A DNA stretch of 64,000 bases from Glycomyces luteolus (lineage in GTDB: Bacteria; Actinomycetota; Actinomycetes; Mycobacteriales; Micromonosporaceae), in contig NZ_JAPZVP010000013.1 in assembly GCF_027622875.1 (NCBI RefSeq), forward strand, positions 111,255 to 175,254, given 5' to 3'. A program made the position numbers and the translations under genes. The notes beneath the pieces were generated by a model, which searched no databases, was not told the DNA's origin, and saw only the letters and a program-made list of their open reading frames with translations. Positions 8,863 to 17,775 of the stretch are shown piece by piece; positions within the stretch are counted from its first letter, which is position 1, and the number at the start of each line of letters is the position of its first letter.

Positions 8863-10245
8863 TCACGGCGCCGCCGGCACCGGTGTCCGCCACGGTTTCG
8901 TCGTCGCCTGGAGCGCCGCGCCCAGGACGAGCATCGCCGCCACGGCCCAGGCCGAGAACCGGTACCCCTCCACGCCCGTCGAGCCCAGGCCCCAGGCCAG
9001 CGCCGCCAAGACCGGGCCCACGGACGTGCCGATCGTGCGGGTCGTCGCCATGAACGCGCCCGCGGTGCCCGACTGCTCCGCCGGGGCCGAGTCCAGCAGG
9101 TACGCGTTCATGGGGCTGTTGAAGAGCCCGAACGCCAAGCCCAGCAGGGCGATCCGCACCCCCAGGTCGACCAGGCCGGTGTCCGCCTCCACGAACAGGA
9201 GCGGCACCACCGCCGCGATCACCAGCCCCGCGCCCGCCAGCGAGACCCGGCCGGGCCCGAACCGGTCGGCGAGCCACCCGGCCACCGGCGTCATCGCGGC
9301 CACGCCGCCGATGAACGTCAGCAGCACCGTCGACACCAGCTCCGGGCGCACCCCCTGCACGTCCGTGAGCAGGAACGGCAGGCTGAAGTTCAGCAGGCCC
9401 GTCACCGCCGACAGCAGCGTCAGGCTCAGCAGCGCCCCGCTCACCTGCGGCGACCGGAGCAGCGCCACCGTCGGCGCCGACGTCTTCTGCCGCACCCACA
9501 CCGTCGCCAGGGCCACGCTCGACGCCAGGGCCGCCAACGAGATCCAGGGCGCCGAGTCGACGTACTCGAACGCGAGCAGGAACGCCGCGATCGCGCCGCC
9601 CGAGGTCGCCGTGTCCATCAGCAGCGCCCGGTCCGGCCGCGGCAGGCCTGTCCCGTTGCTCGGCACCGACACCGCCACCGCCACGAGCGCCGCCGCGGAC
9701 ATGGCCGCGTGCACCCAGAACAGGCCCGGCCAGTCGAAGGCCGCCATGATGAACCCGCCCGCACCGATCATGCCCATGCCGCCCACCGTCATGAGCAGCG
9801 CGATCACGGACATCGCCCGGCCCCGCTGCTCCGGCGAGGCCGAGGTGACGATGATCCGCCCGGTCATGCCGAACAGCAGCCCGCCGAGGAGACCGCCGGC
9901 CGCGCGGGCCGCCAGCAGCAGCCCGAACGTCGGCGCGAACGCGGCGGCGACCGAGCCGACCGTCAACGCCCCCATCGCGAATACCGCGACCGCCCGCAGG
10001 TCGGCGCGGTCGGCGAGCCGCCCGGCGGCGATCGCCACCGCGCCCATCGGCAGCGCGTAGGAGAGCAGCACCCAGGCCGTCGCGGCCTCGGTCACGTTGA
10101 AGTCGGTGCGGATCGCCGGGAGGGCGACGGCGAGGGTGGACATGCCGCCGGCGACGACGAGCTGCGCGAAGCCGACGGCGAGGATCGCTCCCCATCGGGT
10201 GGTGGTCGCGGCCTCCGGGGCCGCCGTGGTTTCCGTGGAAGTCAT
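8863..10245 (-). CDS. MFS transporter, DHA2 (EmrB/QacA)-like drug exporter
   Basis: A 460-aa transporter with about 14 hydrophobic segments. Family features include ATAWVLLSYALPMGAVAIAAGRLADRADLR in the loop 2-3 region and a Gly-rich motif C around TPVAGWLADRFGPGRV in the second half. DHA2 exporters expel cationic drugs and natural products by proton antiport. The start ATG is seven bases after TAGCGT (10258-10253). It is transcribed away from the FMN reductase gene, and the intergenic region has the LAL-module operator in both directions, suggesting joint control of export and flavin-dependent reduction. Confidence 0.88.
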   Translation of the reverse strand: MTSTETTAAPEAATTTRWGAILAVGFAQLVVAGGMSTLAVALPAIRTDFNVTEAATAWVLLSYALPMGAVAIAAGRLADRADLRAVAVFAMGALTVGSVAAAFAPTFGLLLAARAAGGLLGGLLFGMTGRIIVTSASPEQRGRAMSVIALLMTVGGMGMIGAGGFIMAAFDWPGLFWVHAAMSAAALVAVAVSVPSNGTGLPRPDRALLMDTATSGGAIAAFLLAFEYVDSAPWISLAALASSVALATVWVRQKTSAPTVALLRSPQVSGALLSLTLLSAVTGLLNFSLPFLLTDVQGVRPELVSTVLLTFIGGVAAMTPVAGWLADRFGPGRVSLAGAGLVIAAVVPLLFVEADTGLVDLGVRIALLGLAFGLFNSPMNAYLLDSAPAEQSGTAGAFMATTRTIGTSVGPVLAALAWGLGSTGVEGYRFSAWAVAAMLVLGAALQATTKPWRTPVPAAP

Positions 10246-10252
10246 GGCGGCC

Positions 10253-10310
10253 ACGCTAAGCGGCGGCCGACCGGGCCCGCATCCGTCGCTCGACGGGCAC
10301 ACCCGACCGG
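10253..10310 (-). promoter_or_regulatory. LAL-module promoter/operator 3, minus strand
   Basis: Minus strand: CCGGTCG (10310-10304), six bases, CCCGTCG (10297-10291), three bases, GACGGATG (10287-10280), 21 bases, TAGCGT (10258-10253), seven bases, ATG. This is the most diverged of the four related promoters, but spacing is kept. Confidence 0.55.
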
Positions 10311-10362
10311 TCACTGCGCCGCGGGCCGCCGCGCCGGGCCGGCGGCGGCGTGGCCGACCGGT

Positions 10363-10418
10363 CCAGTCGCGCCCCAGTCGGCCGACAGATGTCCCGCCGG
10401 TCGAACCGTTCGTAGCGT
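10363..10418 (+). promoter_or_regulatory. LAL-module promoter/operator 4, plus strand
   Basis: CCAGTCG (10363-10369), four bases, CCAGTCG (10374-10380), three bases, GACAGATG (10384-10391), 21 bases, TAGCGT (10413-10418). It lies 36 bases before the ATG of the FMN reductase gene, the same distance as in promoter 2. Confidence 0.6.
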
Positions 10419-10454
10419 CGGATCCGAACCAATCAGGCAAAGGAACGGAACATC

Positions 10455-11057
10455 ATGAGCGACAGACTCAACCTCGGCGTCATCATCGGCTCGACCCGCG
10501 AGGGCCGCTGGGCCCCCGCCCCCGCCAAGTGGATCGCGGGCGTCGCCGAGCAGCACGGCGGCTTCGACGTCGACCTCATCGACCTCCTCGACGCCGACCT
10601 GCCACAGCACCTGGTCGAGGACGACATGTGGTCCACCGAGGCCGACCCGTCCGCGCCCGTCGCGGCCCTCTCCGAGCGGCTCCACCGCGCGGACGCGTTC
10701 GTCGTCGTCTCCGGCGAGTACAACATGTCGATCCCCGCGTCCCTCAAGCACGCGATCGACTACTACATGAACGAGTGGGCCGCCAAGCCCGTCGCCATGG
10801 TCACCTACGGCGGCAAGATCACCGGCGGCCAGAACGCGGCCCAGCACCTGCGCCAGATCTTCCCCGAGCTGCGCACCATGACCATCCGCAACTCGATCGC
10901 GTTCCCGCGCTTCTACCAGCACTTCGACGACCGCGGCGAGTTCACCAAGTTCGGCGAGACCGAACCGGCCGCCAAGACCCTCCTCGACGAACTCCACTGG
11001 TGGGCGCTGGCACTCGCCAACGCCCGCAACGCGACCCCGCTCCCCAGCCCCTTCTAG
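10455..11057 (+). CDS. NADPH-dependent FMN reductase-like flavoprotein
   Basis: A 200-aa flavodoxin-fold protein. The N-terminal GVIIGSTREGRWAPAPAKWI matches the FMN phosphate-binding loop of the NADPH-dependent FMN reductase/azoreductase family. VVVSGEYNMSIPASLKHAID is the second flavin-contact motif, and GGKITGGQNAAQHLRQIF the third. Such enzymes use NAD(P)H to reduce free flavin, quinones or azo dyes. The ATG follows AAAGGAACGG, so translation uses a leader. It shares a divergent, LAL-type promoter region with a DHA2 exporter and is followed by a second LAL regulator, pointing to a response to a redox-active compound (inference). Confidence 0.9.
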   Translation: MSDRLNLGVIIGSTREGRWAPAPAKWIAGVAEQHGGFDVDLIDLLDADLPQHLVEDDMWSTEADPSAPVAALSERLHRADAFVVVSGEYNMSIPASLKHAIDYYMNEWAAKPVAMVTYGGKITGGQNAAQHLRQIFPELRTMTIRNSIAFPRFYQHFDDRGEFTKFGETEPAAKTLLDELHWWALALANARNATPLPSPF

Positions 11058-11130
11058 TCCCCGCCGGACCGGGTTGAGGGGCTGCCCTGCGGATCAGGTC
11101 ATCCGGCCCGTTGGTCCGCGCCGCGTTGTC

Positions 11131-11164
11131 GGCCCCCCCGATGCAACACCGGTATCGGGGGGCC
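11131..11164 (+). terminator. Intrinsic terminator-like hairpin after FMN reductase
   Basis: Stem GGCCCCCCCGAT (11131-11142) with ATCGGGGGGCC (11154-11164), one bulge, eleven-base loop, followed by TTCC. Confidence 0.72.
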
Positions 11165-11169
11165 TTCCG

Positions 11170-11188
11170 CGGCGATGCTTGCGAGCCG
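11170..11188 (+). repeat. Dispersed hairpin motif, copy 1
   Basis: CGGC / GCCG stem around the conserved loop GATGCTTGCGA, followed by TCAATCAG. Two more copies occur at 23927-23949 and 52815-52833, each in the same strand as the preceding gene. Confidence 0.55.
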
Positions 11189-11325
11189 TCAATCAGTAGA
11201 GCGAGAGCGAACGAACGGACTCGGATACCGCCGCTCCCCGATCCGCAAGGGAGTCCCTAGGCAATACGTCCTAGGACCCGGTCCGGGGCCCTGGCGCCGC
11301 GCGAATGCGCCGGTACCGTTGAACC

Positions 11326-14055
11326 GTGCTGTACGGACGCGACACCGAGACCGCCGCCCTCGCCGACCGCTTGGCCGCCGCCCGCGAGGGCCGAGGTTCG
11401 GCCCTCGTCGTGCGCGGTGAAGCCGGCATCGGCAAATCGAGCCTGGTCGCCGCCACCGCCGAGAACGCCGCCGACGTCACCGTGCTGCGCTGCACCGGCG
11501 TCGAATCCGAGCACGCCTGGTCCTTCGCCGGCCTCCAAGCGCTCCTCCTGCCCCTGGCCGGGCACCTCGAGGCCATCCCCGAGCACCACGCGTGCGTCCT
11601 CTCCCGCACCCTCGGCCTCGACCCCGCCCCCGAGAAGGAAGCGCCGCCCGGGGACCTGCGCTTCACCGTCGGCCTCGCCGCCCTCAGCCTCCTCACCGAA
11701 GCCGCCGGGCACCGGCCTGTGCTCTGCATCGTCGAAGACGCCCACTGGCTCGACCCCGACTCCGCCGACGTCCTGCTCTTCATCGCCAAACGCCTTGCAG
11801 CCGAGGCGGCCCTGATGATCTTCACCGTCCGCGAAGGCTACGCTCCCGACTTCCCCACCCCCGGTCTCGACGAACTCCGCCTCGGCCCGCTCGACGACGC
11901 CGCCGCCGCGTCGCTCCTCGCCGAGCGCCTCGGCGGCCACACCCACGCCGACAGGGGCCGGATCCTGCACTCAGCCGAAGGCAACCCCCTCGCGCTCCTG
12001 GAACTGCCGCTTGTGGAATCCGACACGCGCCTCGCCGCCGACTGGACCGGGCGGCGCTCCACCACCAGCCGCCTCAAGCAGGTCTTCGGCGACCGCATCG
12101 ACCGCCTCCCCGAACCCACCCGCACCCTCCTCCTCGTCATCGCCGCCGACGACACCGCCGACACCGGTCTCGTCCTCGACGTCGCCGCGAAGCTCGGCGC
12201 CCAGCTCACCGACCTCGCCCCCGCCGAAGCCGACGACCTCGTGCGCTTCCACGGCGACCGCTTCACCTTCGGCCACCCCCTCATCCGCACCGCCGCCTAC
12301 CAGGGCGCGCCGGTCTTCCGGCGCCTCGAGGCCCACCGCGTGTACACCGAGATCATGGGCGCCGACGACCACCGCCGCGTCCTCCACCTCGCCGCCGCCG
12401 CGACCGGACCGGACGAAGCCGTCGCCGCCGCCCTCGAAGCCGCCGCCGACTGCGGCTCCACCTGCGGCGGGCACGGCTACGAGTACACGGTGTTCGAACG
12501 CGCCGCCGCGTTCACCCCGGACCCGCGCGAACGGGGCCGCAGGCTCCTGCGCGCCGCCGAAGCCGCCGTCGCGGCGGGCAACGGCCCCAAGGCCCGCGCC
12601 CTGTCCATCCAGATCGGACGGATCACCGAGGACCGCGCGATCCTCGCCCGCGCCACCCTCATGGCCGCGATGGTCGCCGCCTGGGACAACGACATCCGCG
12701 AGTCCTACCGGCTCTACATGGAGGCCGCCGACCACTACGTCGCCGCCGACATCACCTCCACGGGCTATCCGCTGTTCCGCGCGGTCGAACTCGCCTGGCA
12801 GGCAGGGGACTTCTCCCGCGCGGAGGTCGCCGCCGAATACGCCGAGCGCCTCGGCATCGACCACTCCCCGTGGGTGCGGGACCTCGCGAAGGCCACTGCC
12901 GGGCTCAACCGCTCCTGCACCGTCACCGTCGCGGAGGCGGTCGCCGCACTCCGGAACCTGATCGACATCCACCTCGGCTTCGGCGAATCCGTCTCCCCCG
13001 AGAACCGCGCGATGGTCGCCTGGTGGCAGACCCTCATCGGCGACATCGACGCCGCCGAGCAGACCGCTTCCGGCACGGTGCACGCGGCCCGCACCACCGG
13101 GGCGGCCGGAGCCCTCCCGAGAGCGCTCACGCTCAACGCGATCACCGAGTTCCACAGGGGCCGTTGGAAGGACGCCGAAGCGCTCGCCTGGAACGCCGTC
13201 GAGTTCTCGATCGAGCTCGGGCAGCGGATCGGGCCCGTCAAGGCCCGCGCCCACGTGCTCGCCCCGATCGCGGCCCTGCGCGGCGAGGAGGAACGCGTGC
13301 GCGAACTCGTGGAGGACGCGCATGCCGGTTCACCGGGCGACACGGTCGTCGCCATCGACAACGCGCTCGCCCTCCTCGACATCGCGCTGGGGCGCAACGA
13401 GGAAGCGCTCGACCGCTTCATGATGCAACTCGAGTCCAGCGCGCCCGGCGAAGCGCTCGACTGGGTGCCGTTCGCCGTCGAGGCGGCGGTGCGCGCGGGC
13501 GAACCGGAGCGGGTCGCGGGCGCGTTCGACTGGTTCACGCAGTGGGCCGAGGCGAGCGGGCAGCCGCATCTGATGGCTCAGGTCGAACGCTGCCGGGGCC
13601 TGCTCGCGGACGAGCAGGAGGCCGGGGCGCACTACCAGCGCGCCGCCGAACTGCACAAGGAGACCGACGCGCTGTTCCCGTTCGAGTCCGCGCGCACCGA
13701 CCTCGTCTTCGGCGAATGGCTGCGCCGGGCCCGGCGCGTCAACGAGGCGAAGACCCGGTTGCGTTCGGCCGCAGCGGTGTTCGAGCGGCTCGGGGCCGAG
13801 CCGTGGAGCGAGCGTGTGCGCAGGGAGCTGCGCGCCGCCGGCGACGCGGGCCCTATCGAGGCCGCTCCCGACCTCGCCGGCAAGCTCACTCCGCAAGAGC
13901 TGCAAGTGGTCCGGCTCGCCGCGGCCGGTCTCAGCAACCGCGAGATCGGCGAGCAGCTCTACCTGAGCCCGCGGACGGCCGGATACCACCTGTACAAGGC
14001 CTATCCGAAGCTCGGCGTGGCCTCACGGAACGACCTGGCCAAGCTCGGCCTGTAG
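11326..14055 (+). CDS. LuxR-family LAL-type ATP-binding transcriptional regulator (paralogue)
   Basis: A 909-aa LAL regulator, closely similar to the protein at 5854-8655 along its whole length. Walker A GEAGIGKS is at residues 32-39, Walker B CIVEDAHWLD near 137-147, and the LuxR HTH (LTPQELQVVRLAAAGLSNRE onward) at about 854-909. The GTG start lies six bases after TACCGT (11314-11319), so unlike its paralogue it looks leaderless and lacks the CCAGTCG operator. It has no long N-terminal extension before LYGRD. Either this or the other LAL protein, or both, may bind the shared operators. Confidence 0.92.
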   Translation: MLYGRDTETAALADRLAAAREGRGSALVVRGEAGIGKSSLVAATAENAADVTVLRCTGVESEHAWSFAGLQALLLPLAGHLEAIPEHHACVLSRTLGLDPAPEKEAPPGDLRFTVGLAALSLLTEAAGHRPVLCIVEDAHWLDPDSADVLLFIAKRLAAEAALMIFTVREGYAPDFPTPGLDELRLGPLDDAAAASLLAERLGGHTHADRGRILHSAEGNPLALLELPLVESDTRLAADWTGRRSTTSRLKQVFGDRIDRLPEPTRTLLLVIAADDTADTGLVLDVAAKLGAQLTDLAPAEADDLVRFHGDRFTFGHPLIRTAAYQGAPVFRRLEAHRVYTEIMGADDHRRVLHLAAAATGPDEAVAAALEAAADCGSTCGGHGYEYTVFERAAAFTPDPRERGRRLLRAAEAAVAAGNGPKARALSIQIGRITEDRAILARATLMAAMVAAWDNDIRESYRLYMEAADHYVAADITSTGYPLFRAVELAWQAGDFSRAEVAAEYAERLGIDHSPWVRDLAKATAGLNRSCTVTVAEAVAALRNLIDIHLGFGESVSPENRAMVAWWQTLIGDIDAAEQTASGTVHAARTTGAAGALPRALTLNAITEFHRGRWKDAEALAWNAVEFSIELGQRIGPVKARAHVLAPIAALRGEEERVRELVEDAHAGSPGDTVVAIDNALALLDIALGRNEEALDRFMMQLESSAPGEALDWVPFAVEAAVRAGEPERVAGAFDWFTQWAEASGQPHLMAQVERCRGLLADEQEAGAHYQRAAELHKETDALFPFESARTDLVFGEWLRRARRVNEAKTRLRSAAAVFERLGAEPWSERVRRELRAAGDAGPIEAAPDLAGKLTPQELQVVRLAAAGLSNREIGEQLYLSPRTAGYHLYKAYPKLGVASRNDLAKLGL

Positions 14056-14306
14056 TCGAGCGCCGCCGGTCAGACGGTCGGAGTCCTGTCCGGGATCGCG
14101 ACAGGCAGGGTCCGCCGGGCCGGCCCTGCGCGGCGCGCCGAGTACCGGCCCCCTCCGGCTACGACTACGGCGGCGCTTCCGGGCGCGGTACCGGGGGCAG
14201 GATCCGACGCTTCACGGGGCCTCTTGGCTGGAGATCTCCGCCCAGATCGTCGGCATCCTCGGTCTCGTCGCCGCTGTGATCGCCCTGGTCATGAATTGAA
14301 CGGGCG

Positions 14307-15074
14307 TCAGAGGCCGTGGCGCTCAAGGAAGTCCAGGACCAGCCCGTGCCAGGCGTCCGGCTGCTCGGCCATGAACACGTGCCCGGCCTTGACCTCCGCG
14401 TACTCGGCGCCCGCGATGCGCTCGGCCAGGAACCGGTGGTTGGCCGGATCGACCAGGAGATCCTCGCTCGCGCTGATCGCCAGGGTCGGGACGGCGATGC
14501 CGGGCAGGTCGGCGGTCGTGTCGACCGTCCCGATCAGGGCCGCCTGCGCGGCCGTGCCGCCGGGAATCGACGCCGCGATCTGCTCGACCGTAGCGGCGAC
14601 GTCGGCGGCGGGCATGCCGTTCACGAAGTCCGCGCTGAACGCCGATCCGAGCACGAAGCGCGCGAACGACTCCCGGTCGCCCGCGGCGAGCAGCGAGCGC
14701 CACAGGTCGAGGGCGAGCCGCAGCCGGTTGTCGGCGCGGGCGATCCCGGCCGCGAGGATGAGCCCGCTGACGCGTTCGGGGTGGCGGGCGGCCGCTCGCA
14801 CCGCGACGGCGGTGCCGAGTGAGAACCCGATGATCGTGAACCGCTCGGTCGCGGCCGCTTCGACCAGCGCGTCGGCGAGCGAGTCGAGCTCGAGCACGGT
14901 GTCGTCGGCCGGGTAGGAGGACGCGGTGACCGTGTGGCCTTGGGCGAGCAGCGGAATGAGCGGCCCGAAGTTGGAGTCGATGCGGCCGCCTCCGCCGTGG
15001 GCGAGGACGATGCCGGGGCCGGAGCCGTGGATCTCGGTGGTGAGCGCGGGGCGCTGCGAGGAAATGTTCGTCAT
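14307..15074 (-). CDS. Alpha/beta-fold hydrolase
   Basis: A 255-aa cytoplasmic hydrolase. It has the oxyanion-loop HGGGG near residue 26, the nucleophile elbow GFSLG with catalytic Ser near 100, an acidic residue in ISASEDLLVDPANH, and the catalytic His in AGHVFM. Substrate is unknown. It is divergent from a MerR regulator, and the MerR-type dyad CTTCACA/TGTGAAG occupies the spacer of its promoter. -10 box TAACGT (15087-15082) is seven bases from the ATG. The 250 bases downstream to the LAL gene hold no clear gene; a short hydrophobic reading frame ending at 14299 has no start codon. Confidence 0.88.
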   Translation of the reverse strand: MTNISSQRPALTTEIHGSGPGIVLAHGGGGRIDSNFGPLIPLLAQGHTVTASSYPADDTVLELDSLADALVEAAATERFTIIGFSLGTAVAVRAAARHPERVSGLILAAGIARADNRLRLALDLWRSLLAAGDRESFARFVLGSAFSADFVNGMPAADVAATVEQIAASIPGGTAAQAALIGTVDTTADLPGIAVPTLAISASEDLLVDPANHRFLAERIAGAEYAEVKAGHVFMAEQPDAWHGLVLDFLERHGL

Positions 15075-15081
15075 GGCTGCG

Positions 15082-15108
15082 ACGTTATGGCTTCACATCA
15101 GTGTGAAG
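15082..15108 (-). promoter_or_regulatory. MerR-type operator in the hydrolase promoter
   Basis: The dyad CTTCACA-TCAG-TGTGAAG (15091-15108) is perfect and lies directly upstream of the minus-strand -10 box TAACGT (15087-15082). MerR proteins typically bind such dyads in an overlong -35/-10 spacer and distort it to switch transcription. Confidence 0.7.
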
Positions 15109-15134
15109 GCCACACGCTTGTGCCGGAGGTCACG

Positions 15135-15512
15135 ATGTTGATCGGAGAGCTGTCGCGCCGCACCGGAGTCAGCACCCGCCTGCTGCGCTACTACGAGGAG
15201 CAGCAGCTGCTCCTGCCCGGACGGGACTCGCACGGCTACCGCAGCTATCCCGAGGACGCTCCCGCGCGGGTCGAGCAGATCAGGGAACTGCTCGAAGCGG
15301 GCGTGTCGACCCGCGAGATCCGCCATCTCATCCCGTGCCACACCAAGGACGGCATGCGCCACTGCGACCACTCGGCGACGGTCATGCGCGGCGCCCTCGA
15401 ACGCCTCAACGACCAGATCGCCGACCTCAACCGCAAACGCGGCCTGCTCGCGAACCAGGCTGAAGCCGTGGTCGAACGCCCCTACGACCCGGTCGGCCCG
15501 CGCCCTGCGTGA
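15135..15512 (+). CDS. MerR-family transcriptional regulator
   Basis: A 125-aa regulator. The winged HTH MLIGELSRRTGVSTRLLRYY is at the N-terminus, with the MerR signature RYYEEQQLLLPGRDSHGYRSY, followed by a dimerisation coiled coil (RGALERLNDQIADLNRKRGL). The short Cys/His-containing stretch IPCHTKDGMRHCDH could bind a metal or sense redox, but this is speculative. ATG follows GGAGG (15125-15129). The gene reads away from the hydrolase and very likely controls it through the dyad between them. Confidence 0.92.
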   Translation: MLIGELSRRTGVSTRLLRYYEEQQLLLPGRDSHGYRSYPEDAPARVEQIRELLEAGVSTREIRHLIPCHTKDGMRHCDHSATVMRGALERLNDQIADLNRKRGLLANQAEAVVERPYDPVGPRPA

Positions 15513-15536
15513 ACGCACCGACGGCGGACGGCGAGC

Positions 15537-16052
15537 TCAGCCCTGCGGCGGCGGCGCGTCGTAGCGGACGGTGCCTTCCTCCGCGCCGGGACCGGCCGGT
15601 GTGAATCCGGCCTTCTCCAGCACCCGGACCGAGGCGGGGTTCGACGGCTCCACATGCGCGAAGACCGCCCTGACCTCCGGTGCGGTGAACGCGTGAGCCG
15701 TCAGCGCCAGCACCGCTTCCGAGGCGTAGCCGCGGCCGCGCCGCGAAGGCGCGACGCCGTACCCGAGCTCCACCGCGCCGTCGGAAGGCGGCCAGAACAG
15801 GCCGAGTGAACCGACGACCAGGCCGCTCTCGCGCTCCACGATCAGACGGTGCCCGAAGGGCCCCAGCCATTCCGGCTCCGCCGCGATCAGCGGGGCGATC
15901 ACCTTGTCGCCCTCGTCGGGGAAGCCCTCGGCCCAATCGTCCAAGCGCCCGCCCTCGGTCACGACGGCCGCCTCGGCGGCCGTCCACACGCGAAGCATGA
16001 GGCGTTCGGTGCGCAGATCGGGCACGGCCGCAGCAGAATCAGAAGCTGTCAC
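15537..16052 (-). CDS. GNAT-family N-acetyltransferase (RimJ/RimL-like)
   Basis: A 171-aa GNAT protein starting LRTERLMLRVW after a short leader, with the acetyl-CoA pyrophosphate loop SRRGRGYASEAV near residue 115 and ASVRVLEKAGF near the C-terminus. These features match the RimJ/RimL subgroup that acetylates protein N-termini or small amines. The GTG start at 16052 is chosen over an in-frame ATG 40 codons earlier because TACGGT (16065-16060) ends seven bases before it. Confidence 0.88.
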   Translation of the reverse strand: MTASDSAAAVPDLRTERLMLRVWTAAEAAVVTEGGRLDDWAEGFPDEGDKVIAPLIAAEPEWLGPFGHRLIVERESGLVVGSLGLFWPPSDGAVELGYGVAPSRRGRGYASEAVLALTAHAFTAPEVRAVFAHVEPSNPASVRVLEKAGFTPAGPGAEEGTVRYDAPPPQG

Positions 16053-16211
16053 AAGTCTCACCGTAGGCTGGTGCGACCGCGGCGGGCAACCGCATTGAAG
16101 GCACCCCGGAAACGCGCGGAATCCTTCATCATGGGCCCCCGAAACATCAAGGGTGACCGGAGGGTCCGACAAAACGAGCCCGAATCGGTCACCCCGGAGG
16201 CGAGCCTCGCA

Positions 16212-17621
16212 TCAGCCGCGGCGCGCCCAGGTGCGCGCCGCCGCCTGCTTCGCGTCGTTGATCGTCTCGACCTCCACGACCTCGATGCCGCGGTGGCGCT
16301 CCGCGACCGATCCCTTCGGGACGATCGCCGTTTTGAACCCCAGCCGGGCCGCCTCGCTGATGCGCCGGTCGGCGTTCACCGTGCGCCGCACCTGGCCGGT
16401 CAGGCTCACCTCGCCGATCGCCACCAGGTCCGCGCTCACCGCGATCTCCTGCTCCGCGCTCACCAGCGCCAGCGCGAGCGCGAGATCCGAGGCGGGCTCG
16501 CGCACCCTGATGCCGCCGATCGTCGTCGCGTACACCTCGCGGTCGAGCAGCCGCATCCCGCTGCGGCGGGTGAGTACCGCGAGCACCATGTTCAGCCGGG
16601 CCTGGTCGAGCCCCGACACGGTGTGCCGGGGGATCGCGCCGTCCTTCACCGACTTCCCCAGGAGCGCTTGCACTTCGACGGGCACGGCCCGGCGGCCCTC
16701 CATCGTCACGGTCACGCAGGTGCCCGGCGTGGGCTCGGTCGGCGCGTCGTCGAGGAACAGCCCCGAGGGGTCGGCGAGGGAGACGATGCCGTCCTCGGTC
16801 ATCTCGAAGCACCCCACTTCGTCGGCCGGTCCGAAGCGGTTCTTGACGCCGCGCAGCAGCCGCAGCATCGAGTGCCGGTCGCCTTCGAAGTGGACGACGG
16901 TGTCGACCAGGTGCTCCAGGGCGCGCGGCCCGGCGATGCCGCCGTCCTTCGTCACGTGCCCGACGAGGATCACGGCCATGTTGCGCGACTTGGCCTCCGC
17001 GGTGATGGCGCTCGCGACGGCCTTGACCTGGGTGACGCCGCCGGGGACGCCGTCGGTGTCGGGGGCGATGACGGTCTGCACCGAGTCGAGGATGAGCAGC
17101 GAGGGCTTGACGTCCTCGACGTGGCCGAGGACGGCGCCGAGGTCGGTCTCGGCGGCGAGGTAGAGCTCCTCGGAGAGGCAGCCGGTGCGGTCGGCGCGGC
17201 GGCGGACCTGCGCGGCCGACTCCTCGCCGGTGGCGACGAGCGCCTTGCCGTACCCGGCTTCACCGAACCGGTGGGCCACTTCGAGCAGCAGCGTCGACTT
17301 GCCGACGCCGGGTTCGCCGGAGATGAGGGTCACGCCGCCGGGGACGAGGCCGCCGCCCATGACGCGGTCGAATTCGCCGATGCCGGTGGGGAGGCTCGCC
17401 GCCTGGGCGGCCGAGACGGTGCCGATGCGCATCGCGGGCTTGGCGGGCCGCCGCGCCGAGGGGACGGCCGAGCCGATGCCGGCGCCGCCGCTCTGGCGGG
17501 GCGGGGCCGCGGTCTCCTCCATCGACCCCCATTCGCCGCAGTCGGGGCACTGCCCGACCCACTTGGGGACCCGGACACCGCATGCGCCGCACGCGTAGGC
17601 GATTCGCTGGCTCTTCGACAT
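16212..17621 (-). CDS. radA: DNA repair protein RadA (Sms)
   Basis: A 469-aa RecA-like helicase used in branch migration during recombinational repair. The N-terminal zinc finger has Cys 11, 14, 25 and 28. Walker A GEPGVGKS is at 102-109, the RadA-specific KNRFG motif near 260, and a Lon-protease-like C-terminal domain follows (VEVQALLGKSVKDGAIPRHT onward). All expected parts are present. A -10 box TAGGCT (17633-17628) is six bases from the ATG. Confidence 0.97.
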   Translation of the reverse strand: MSKSQRIAYACGACGVRVPKWVGQCPDCGEWGSMEETAAPPRQSGGAGIGSAVPSARRPAKPAMRIGTVSAAQAASLPTGIGEFDRVMGGGLVPGGVTLISGEPGVGKSTLLLEVAHRFGEAGYGKALVATGEESAAQVRRRADRTGCLSEELYLAAETDLGAVLGHVEDVKPSLLILDSVQTVIAPDTDGVPGGVTQVKAVASAITAEAKSRNMAVILVGHVTKDGGIAGPRALEHLVDTVVHFEGDRHSMLRLLRGVKNRFGPADEVGCFEMTEDGIVSLADPSGLFLDDAPTEPTPGTCVTVTMEGRRAVPVEVQALLGKSVKDGAIPRHTVSGLDQARLNMVLAVLTRRSGMRLLDREVYATTIGGIRVREPASDLALALALVSAEQEIAVSADLVAIGEVSLTGQVRRTVNADRRISEAARLGFKTAIVPKGSVAERHRGIEVVEVETINDAKQAAARTWARRG

Positions 17622-17745
17622 GGCGCCAGCCTACGTTCCAGGCCCGACACGGCCGTGTCCGAACCTGCCGTCGTGCCTTGCGATCACGGCCTTTCACCGG
17701 TCTGACCTGCCTCGACACCCGTGTTCGAACATGCCCGGCCGGGAT

Positions 17746-17775
17746 TGTCGTACCCGTGTGTGGGAGGGTGTTCTC
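17746..17775 (+). repeat. TGTCGTACCC promoter-like motif, copy in the radA/HAD intergenic region
   Basis: TTGTCGTACCC followed by a GGGAGGGTG stretch. The same core is at 48527 (plus strand, inside modC), at 52752-52761 (minus) and at 8779-8788 (minus). It resembles the TTGTCRGTG part of actinobacterial RecA-NDp/PafBC promoters, but the match is partial. Confidence 0.4.

Noticed and set aside
11131..11164. Riboswitch before the second LAL gene
   Set aside because: The structure is a plain GC hairpin after the FMN reductase gene, and the LAL mRNA appears leaderless.
14200..14299. Small hydrophobic ORF ending ISAQIVGILGLVAAVIALVMN
   Set aside because: No start codon or ribosome-binding site in frame close to the segment; probably chance or a degenerate fragment.
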